Shown: positions 13,241-18,490 of the stretch, in pieces | Numbering within the stretch: the first letter of the stretch is position 1 | How the letters are laid out: each line of letters begins with the position of its first letter | From: QYOJ01 sp964642545 | GTDB taxonomy: Bacteria; Bacteroidota; Bacteroidia; Bacteroidales; FEN-979 | Reading direction: 5' to 3' | Assembly (NCBI GenBank): GCA_964642545.1 | Contig: CAZXQU010000056.1 | Location: forward strand, 1-18,490 | DNA length: 18,490 nt | Position numbers and translations under genes: made by a program | Notes under the pieces: model-generated | The model's database searches: none | The model's input: the letters and a program-made list of their open reading frames with translations, nothing else | Told to the model about the DNA's origin: nothing

Positions 13241-14233
13241 TCATAACTCCTCAAAGTATTCAAAAGCGTCAACGATATCCAGGTATACACCATCGAACCC
13301 GGCATCAAGGATTCTTTTCAGGTAGGAATTGTCATTTCCATAGATGATCACCTGCCATTCAGGATCCCAATACCTAACGTAAAAGTTTCCAGGCCAGTCG
13401 GGGTTTGGGCGGTCAAGCCATTCCGGGTTTGCAAATTCCCAGCCTGGCTGCCAGTAATAGCGGTAGTTTTCTGCCTCTCCTATGCTCAAATAGCAAATAA
13501 CCAGCCTACTTGCTCCATTGGATTTGATTTTGAGTGAGGCAATTTCTTCATTGGAAAGTGCTTCATCCGCATCAAAAAAGAGGTCAATAATCAGGATGTC
13601 ATAGTTCGTATGTCGCAAAGAGTCAAGGAATTGTTGCCGGGTAGAGAAAATTCCGAGATTTAACAGAAGCAGGAAGTTTTTTGCCGAATCGATAGTATGA
13701 ATCGTATTGACATTCTCATTGAAGATTGGCTTAGGATAACCAGGAATATGATCAAGTTCCCTGTGATCGGCTGCAAAAGAGATATACCCTTTGGCTTCAT
13801 TTCGCTGATAGGAATCAAGCATATCTGGGTGAGCGGAGCAATAGTCAGTAACCAGAACAACCTTTCCCTCCATTTTGACGCGATCAAGGAACCCCTCCAT
13901 ATACTGGTATTCATCCGGTGGGGTTAGGGTCCCGTCGCCATTGTATCCGTAGAAGAGATTCTCGCGTGCTTGTCCGGTAATTGCTTGCAGGTATGTTGTT
14001 GCCAGAGGTCCTGGTGATTCCCCATTCAGGGTGATCAGTTCCTGCCCGTTTTGGGGAATTACAATGAATCCGGGTTCATAACTTCTTGCATATGCGGAAA
14101 TTTGTTGAATAAAAACACGCATTTCCTGCCTGAAATCAAGATTCGGTATATCATTTTTTTTACACGAAATAGTACCAGACAGTAAGATCCCGATGACAAT
14201 GATGATACCCAAATTAACCCGTATGTGCCTCAT
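13241..14233 (-). CDS. GH114/TM1410-type TIM-barrel lipoprotein (putative glycoside hydrolase)
   Basis: A 330-residue secreted protein of the MJ1477/TM1410 group, related to GH114 endo-alpha-1,4-polygalactosaminidases. These proteins carry a TIM barrel thought to cut galactosamine-rich polysaccharide. The N-terminus is a signal with a probable lipid-attachment Cys24 (LLSGTISCKK); the residue three before the Cys is Thr, a weak lipobox. Family segments are YDILIIDLFFD (strand with acidic residues), LVICYLSIGEAENYRYYW, FYVRYWDPEWQ and the C-terminal GFDGVYLDIVDAFEYF, which holds the Asp/Glu-rich barrel mouth. It starts 28 bases after the RND permease stop, so it may be co-transcribed with the pump. 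A functional link to efflux is not evident. Confidence 0.87.
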   Translation of the reverse strand: MRHIRVNLGIIIVIGILLSGTISCKKNDIPNLDFRQEMRVFIQQISAYARSYEPGFIVIPQNGQELITLNGESPGPLATTYLQAITGQARENLFYGYNGDGTLTPPDEYQYMEGFLDRVKMEGKVVLVTDYCSAHPDMLDSYQRNEAKGYISFAADHRELDHIPGYPKPIFNENVNTIHTIDSAKNFLLLLNLGIFSTRQQFLDSLRHTNYDILIIDLFFDADEALSNEEIASLKIKSNGASRLVICYLSIGEAENYRYYWQPGWEFANPEWLDRPNPDWPGNFYVRYWDPEWQVIIYGNDNSYLKRILDAGFDGVYLDIVDAFEYFEEL

Positions 14234-14256
14234 AATAAAAACTTATGTAAAACAAA

Positions 14257-14313
14257 TTTCGCTATTTGGCTCCGCCGAACTCCGCTTCGCTCCGGTTCAC
14301 TATTTCGCTATTT
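14257..14313. repeat. Word-repeat array covering the 3' end of the RND permease gene
   Basis: An 11-base direct repeat TTTCGCTATTT occurs at 14257-14267 and 14303-14313. Between the copies lie three 10-base units starting GCTCCGCCGA, ACTCCGCTTC and GCTCCGGTTC (14269-14298). On the minus strand one copy of the 11-mer supplies the stop codon (TAG, 14262-14264), while the other is read as sense codons for Asn-Ser-Glu. The last 16 or so residues of the permease therefore come from repeat DNA. Confidence 0.75.
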
Positions 14314-17300
14314 ACTTTAGTAAACACTTGGTACAGTACCGGAACCATTATCAAAGACAGAAATGTGGAGACAAATAGTCCGCCGATAATTGTCCAGCCT
14401 AATGGTGCCCACATTGTTCCACCCCGCAGGGTGAGGGGAAGCAAACCACCGATGGTGGTCAAACTGGTAAGGACAATAGGGATAAATCGGGTTTCTCCCG
14501 CTTTCGCGACTGCTTCTTTTAGTGACATGCCATTGGAAATCAGTTTATTCGTATAATCCACTAAAATAATGGCATTGTTTACTACGATGCCAACGAGGCT
14601 AATTAATCCGATGAAAGCAGAAAATGAAAAGGTATACCCGGAGATGAGTAACGCCCAGATCATTCCGATCACTGCAAAAGGAATCGATGCGTAAATGATC
14701 AGAGGTTGCAGAAACGACCTGAATTGTAAAACCAATACGGCAAAAATTGCAATCATTGCAATGATAATAGCAATCTGCATCCCACCAAACGAATCCTGCC
14801 TGCTCTCCACTTCTCCGGTAATCACATACTGGTATCCTTTCGGGAATGGGTAATCATTTAATTGATCAATCACAGGATTCATGACCTTATCAAGGTTTAT
14901 TCCCTTCTCCAGATCGGCTGTAACAAGGGCTGTGCGTTCGAGATCAAATCGTTTGATTCTACTCGGGGCATCAATGAACTCTATGGATGCCAGTTGTTTA
15001 AGAGGTACCTGGCGTCCCGAAAGTGATTTGACAAAGATATCGTCGAAGTCTTCGGGTGAGATCTCTTCCCCGACAGGCATCCGCAATATAATTTGATATT
15101 CCTTGCCCTGCGGATCCCGGAATTTTGAAACACCCAAACCATATACGGCTGCCCTGATAGTTTTATCAATCTCATAAACGGGAACACCGTAAATGCTTGC
15201 TTTATCCCGGTTAATAACAATGCTGAGGTCTATCTGTTTCTTCGACATCTGGTTATCCAGGTTGATCACCCCTTGCTGCTCCCCAATCATTTGTTCCACA
15301 TCTTCCGAGATACTCTTCAGTACCTCCAGATTTTCTCCGGTGACGAAAATCATGATGGGAGCTTCAATCGGATGACCCTGTTCAAACTCTTTGACATTGA
15401 TACGAGCCCCGGGATATTCTGAGAAATGTTTCCGGAGCGTAACAATCATGTTGTCAAACTCTTCTACGTTATATTCATCCAGTTGAATGAAGATTTCAGC
15501 AAAATTCTTGGAATAGTTCTTCTCAAGAACATTGTAGTAGATTCGGGGATTCCCGTGACCAATGTTCGATGCATAATAGGATACTCCGGAGAGCGTATCC
15601 AGCACTGCTTCAACATCCATTGTGACCTGATTTGTTTTGTCCAGGTTTGTCCCCTCCGGCATGTTAATCTGGATCAGAAATTGAGGTTTTTCCGCTTTTG
15701 GGAAAAAGGAGATTCCGACAAACTGAAAAACAAAGAGTGAAATGATCAGCGCAACAATTGAACCTGATATGATCAATATCTTGTGATTCATTGAATAGAG
15801 AAGTGAACGGCGATAGGGACCTTTTATCAGTTCTTGCATTTTTCGCTCAAAGAATGTTATCTTCCTTTTCGAAGCATCTGCCGGGATTTTATGATATATT
15901 TTACTGGTTATTAGCGGTGTGAGCGTTAGAGCAACGAATAAGGACATGATCAGGGTAGCAATAATTGTTATCGGCATGCTTTTTATGAATTCTCCGGATG
16001 CTTCGGGCATCATGATGATTGGAATAAACGCCAGAACTGTTGTTGCCGTGGCACTGATGACAGGCCAGCCAATTTCCGAAGACCCAAGAATGGATGCTTC
16101 ACGTGGCGAGTAGCCTAGAAACCGATACCGGTTGATGTTTTCCACCATCACAATTGAGTTGTCAACTAATAACCCCAATGCAACAACCAATCCGGCAATA
16201 GAGATCTGCTGGAGTCCAAATCCGGAAAGGTCCACGACAAACAGACCCATGATGATGGAGAGTGGAATCGCCATAATGACGATCATCGAAGAGCGGAACC
16301 CCAGGGCCAGCAAAACGATCAGTCCAACCAAGAGAATCCCTTGCAGCAAATTCCCAAGGAAATAGCTGATCCTTTCATCTACCCAGATAGATTGATCAAA
16401 TACAGTAAAGAGATGAATTCCAACAGGTAAGGCCTCGGTAAAATCAGTGAGTTTCTTTTGCAGTTCTTCCCGAATTGTGAATATGTTATATCCCTCTTTC
16501 TGTTTAACTTCCAGGAAAATACACCGTTCTCCGTTCACCCTGCCAAAATAGTTTTGGTCCTCGTATGTTAACGCTACATCGGCTATATCTTGCAAATAAA
16601 TGTTACGGCCTCTATATGAGTTCACTACAGTATTTTTTATCTCCTCCAGGTTCGCATAGGTACCACTTGTTTGAATATTGAAATTTTTACCTGAAAGCTT
16701 CAGTGATCCACCGGGAATATTGGCGTTATTACTCTGAATGGCTTGTTCGACCTGATCAAGAGAGATATTCATGGCTGCCATTTTCGGGAAATTCAGGGAG
16801 ATCCTTACCTCTTCCTGCGGATATGCCTTGATATCAACGCTTTTGACACCTTTCGACTTTTGTATCTTCTTCTTGAGATTTTCTGCCTCTTCAAGAAGCG
16901 CATGGTAGGGTGCTTTGTCAGAAATAAGAGCCAGTTGCAAGATTACAACATCTGATGTCGTCCACTCAAGGAAATTTACCTCAAGGATCTCATCGGGAAG
17001 GGTCCCTCTGATACCATTGACTTTATCCACCACCTCGTCATATTTTTTTCTGGCATCACTCCCGAAATAGAACTCAACGGAGATGTACACAAGGCCATCT
17101 TTCACTGTTGTGTGGATTCTCTTGATATCTTCAAGCTCATTCACAACTTCTTCAATAGGCTGAGCTACAAGTTCCTCCAGATCGATAGGGGTCGCTCCGG
17201 GGAAAATCACGATCACTGAGGCTCCAGGCACATTCACAGGAGGATCCTCGGTACGAGGCATCGAGAGAAATGAGCTAATCCCGGCAATGACTAACAGGAT

Positions 17301-17354
17301 GAAAACCAGGATAGTGAACTGGTAATTATCGATGGATAGTTTGGGTAGATTCAT
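14262..17354 (-). CDS. RND efflux transporter permease subunit (AcrB/HAE1-like)
   Basis: A 1030-residue inner-membrane proton-driven pump, normal length for the AcrB/HAE1 group. It shows the duplicated layout: helix 1 at residues 11-30, a large periplasmic loop, helices 2-6 from about 333, a second loop, and helices 8-12 near the C-terminus (LISLVGIVVNNAIILVDYTN, then the PLTLRGGTMWAPLGW region). Helix 4 holds GLLVDNSIVMVENINR, so the proton-relay position keeps Asp398 but has Asn399 where AcrB has a second Asp; this VDN form occurs in many RND pumps. The C-terminal segment VNSEIVNRSEAEFGGAK is encoded by a repeat array and is probably not conserved. The adaptor gene ends 16 bases upstream. 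No TolC-like gene is in the window; it may lie beyond 18490. Confidence 0.95.
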   Translation of the reverse strand: MNLPKLSIDNYQFTILVFILLVIAGISSFLSMPRTEDPPVNVPGASVIVIFPGATPIDLEELVAQPIEEVVNELEDIKRIHTTVKDGLVYISVEFYFGSDARKKYDEVVDKVNGIRGTLPDEILEVNFLEWTTSDVVILQLALISDKAPYHALLEEAENLKKKIQKSKGVKSVDIKAYPQEEVRISLNFPKMAAMNISLDQVEQAIQSNNANIPGGSLKLSGKNFNIQTSGTYANLEEIKNTVVNSYRGRNIYLQDIADVALTYEDQNYFGRVNGERCIFLEVKQKEGYNIFTIREELQKKLTDFTEALPVGIHLFTVFDQSIWVDERISYFLGNLLQGILLVGLIVLLALGFRSSMIVIMAIPLSIIMGLFVVDLSGFGLQQISIAGLVVALGLLVDNSIVMVENINRYRFLGYSPREASILGSSEIGWPVISATATTVLAFIPIIMMPEASGEFIKSMPITIIATLIMSLFVALTLTPLITSKIYHKIPADASKRKITFFERKMQELIKGPYRRSLLYSMNHKILIISGSIVALIISLFVFQFVGISFFPKAEKPQFLIQINMPEGTNLDKTNQVTMDVEAVLDTLSGVSYYASNIGHGNPRIYYNVLEKNYSKNFAEIFIQLDEYNVEEFDNMIVTLRKHFSEYPGARINVKEFEQGHPIEAPIMIFVTGENLEVLKSISEDVEQMIGEQQGVINLDNQMSKKQIDLSIVINRDKASIYGVPVYEIDKTIRAAVYGLGVSKFRDPQGKEYQIILRMPVGEEISPEDFDDIFVKSLSGRQVPLKQLASIEFIDAPSRIKRFDLERTALVTADLEKGINLDKVMNPVIDQLNDYPFPKGYQYVITGEVESRQDSFGGMQIAIIIAMIAIFAVLVLQFRSFLQPLIIYASIPFAVIGMIWALLISGYTFSFSAFIGLISLVGIVVNNAIILVDYTNKLISNGMSLKEAVAKAGETRFIPIVLTSLTTIGGLLPLTLRGGTMWAPLGWTIIGGLFVSTFLSLIMVPVLYQVFTKVNSEIVNRSEAEFGGAK

Positions 17355-17370
17355 GACGGAAGGATTGAAG

Positions 17371-18399
17371 TTATTTTTCCAGGATCAAAATTTCATCATT
17401 GTTTTTCAGGTAGTTAGCCCCTTCAACGATAACTAACTCACCCTCCTCAACACCCTCCTTGATACAGATCATCCCCTGGATATTATGGGTTTTAATCTGA
17501 CGCTTTTCGGCCAGGTTTCCTTTGGCAATAAAAACATATCCTTCATCACCCTGCGCCTCTACAAGAGCATCAATTGGGATCTGCAGGCACATGGTTGGCT
17601 GTGGTGCAAAAATCTCAACACTGGCAATGAATCCCGATGCAAGGGGATAATCCTGCGGGTCAACAGTTAATTCTACTTCATATGTACCGGTGTATGGATC
17701 AGCTGCTTTTCCAATTTCAGATACGATTGCGTTGAAATCAATTCCCGGATATGCATCAAACCGAACTGTGGCAGGATCCCCCAGATCAACTTTAATAATA
17801 TCCCTGTCCGTTAGATTGGCTTTCACAACCCACTCATCTTCAGATGAACCGAAGAGGAATACCGGTTGTCCCGGTCCAACGATCTCATTCTCTTCTGCCA
17901 ACTTTTTAAGGATCTTTCCATTTGCAGGGGCTTCAATTACCGAATATTTCCGGTTAAACCGGGCAATCTCGAGATTAGCTTTTGCAAAATCGAGGGCTGT
18001 AAGTGCATCTTGAAGGTTTTCGAGCGTAGCAACACTATCATTGTATAGGTTTTCAATCCGCCTATAATCCCTTTCAGATTTCAAGAAAGCCAGATCTGCC
18101 TGGTGTTCGATGGCATTTATTTCTGCCAGGTTTAGCTGGGCGATGATTGCTCCTCGTGTGACGGGCTGGCCCTCTTTTACACTGATTTGCTCAACTACTC
18201 CACCGGTTTTAAAACTCAGCCTGACTTCCGTTTTGGAGGAGAGTTGGCCGGAGGTCCTGACAACCTTACGAATCTCTTTAATTTCAGCTGCAACGACTGT
18301 CACCCTGATCCTGTCATCTTTTTGAGTGACTTCAGGAGTGCGGTTGCAAGCAAGAAAGGAGAGGGTAAGAAGGAGCAGAATAAGATTTGTATATTTCAT
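17371..18399 (-). CDS. RND periplasmic adaptor (membrane fusion protein), lipoprotein
   Basis: A 342-residue adaptor that links an RND permease to an outer-membrane channel. It has a lipoprotein signal ending LSFLAC with Cys18 as lipid site. The first lipoyl half-motif VRTSGQLSSKTEVRLSFKTG precedes VEQISVKEGQPVTRGAIIAQL. A coiled-coil hairpin runs over roughly residues 95-150 (ADLAFLKSERDYRRIENLYND and KANLEIARFNRK). The second lipoyl half contains SVIEAPANGKILKKLAEENEIV, followed by beta-barrel and membrane-proximal segments to VIVEGANYLKNNDEILILEK. The hairpin is short, as in many Bacteroidota adaptors. It is the first gene of the pump unit seen here and is 16 bases from the permease gene. 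Octad and heptad repeats lie directly upstream. Confidence 0.94.
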   Translation of the reverse strand: MKYTNLILLLLTLSFLACNRTPEVTQKDDRIRVTVVAAEIKEIRKVVRTSGQLSSKTEVRLSFKTGGVVEQISVKEGQPVTRGAIIAQLNLAEINAIEHQADLAFLKSERDYRRIENLYNDSVATLENLQDALTALDFAKANLEIARFNRKYSVIEAPANGKILKKLAEENEIVGPGQPVFLFGSSEDEWVVKANLTDRDIIKVDLGDPATVRFDAYPGIDFNAIVSEIGKAADPYTGTYEVELTVDPQDYPLASGFIASVEIFAPQPTMCLQIPIDALVEAQGDEGYVFIAKGNLAEKRQIKTHNIQGMICIKEGVEEGELVIVEGANYLKNNDEILILEK

Positions 18400-18414
18400 A
18401 ATATCAATGTGTTA

Positions 18415-18451
18415 GTCATGAAGTTATGAGGTTATGAGGTCATGGTATGAG
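18415..18451. repeat. Octanucleotide array upstream of the adaptor gene
   Basis: On the plus strand GTCATGAA, GTTATGAG and GTTATGAG are three 8-base units in phase, followed by shortened units GTCATG and GTATGAG. It lies 15 bases upstream of the adaptor start codon (18399). The stretch 18413-18445 is a 25-of-33 match to 12011-12043. Confidence 0.75.
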
Positions 18452-18452
18452 A

Positions 18453-18490
18453 TTTTAGTATTCGTCAATTGTAATTCGTAATTCGTAATT
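18453..18490. repeat. Heptanucleotide array at the window edge
   Basis: Seven-base units close to ATTCGTA: TTTTAGT, ATTCGTC, AATTGTA, ATTCGTA, ATTCGTA, then ATT cut by the window end. The same word, as its complement (TCGTAAT on the minus strand), occurs in the array at 10582-10665. The array probably continues beyond the window. Confidence 0.8.

Overview
The window looks like a chromosomal segment of a Bacteroidota species (Bacteroidales-like). The grounds are moderate GC, weak or absent Shine-Dalgarno signals, several good matches to the Bacteroidota -7 promoter element TAnnTTTG, Bacteroidota-style lipoproteins and a GroES-like protein of familiar type. No rRNA, tRNA, transposase, integrase, CRISPR array or origin was seen. 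No gene-free stretch exceeds 300 bases; the longest is about 196 bases (13045-13240).

Layout. (1) 159-1814, plus: a YtcJ-type amidohydrolase lipoprotein, closed by a palindromic terminator. (2) 1872-11992, minus: a long, mostly tightly packed gene block. In transcription order it encodes a small membrane protein, a DDAH/arginine-deiminase-fold enzyme, an LpxL-type acyltransferase, a SAM O-methyltransferase, an ABC-2 permease, a small XRE-like helix-turn-helix protein, a BtrH-family protein, an acyl carrier protein, a sulfotransferase, a beta-barrel outer-membrane protein, a PaaK-type acyl/aryl-adenylating ligase and a secreted protein of unknown function. (3) 12119-13044, plus: a two-domain thioredoxin-like/glutaredoxin protein and a GroES-like co-chaperonin with no groEL beside it. 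(4) 13241-18399, minus: an RND efflux pair (periplasmic adaptor and 1030-residue permease) followed by a secreted GH114/TM1410-type TIM-barrel lipoprotein.

The most interesting gene set is 2544-10544. It has carrier-protein chemistry (ligase, ACP, BtrH-like acyltransferase, LpxL-like acyltransferase), tailoring enzymes (O-methyltransferase, sulfotransferase) and export or surface parts (ABC permease, beta-barrel). There is no ketosynthase, reductase, dehydratase or ABC ATPase in the window. The simplest reading is that a pre-made acid is activated, loaded on the ACP, transferred to an acceptor, methylated and/or sulfated, and delivered to the envelope. Product and order of steps are inference. 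I do not recognise this as a named pathway.

A second signal runs through the gene boundaries. Most non-coding gaps outside the biosynthetic operon hold short arrays of degenerate 7-nt or 8-nt words (10582-10665, 11463-11543, 12013-12044, 12709-12740, 13048-13109, 18415-18451, 18453-18490), plus a 10-nt-period array at 14257-14313. They resemble the short tandemly repeated repetitive (STRR) heptanucleotide sequences known from filamentous cyanobacteria. At two genes the array supplies the last codons and the stop codon. At a third it lies directly against the start codon and creates a spurious upstream start.
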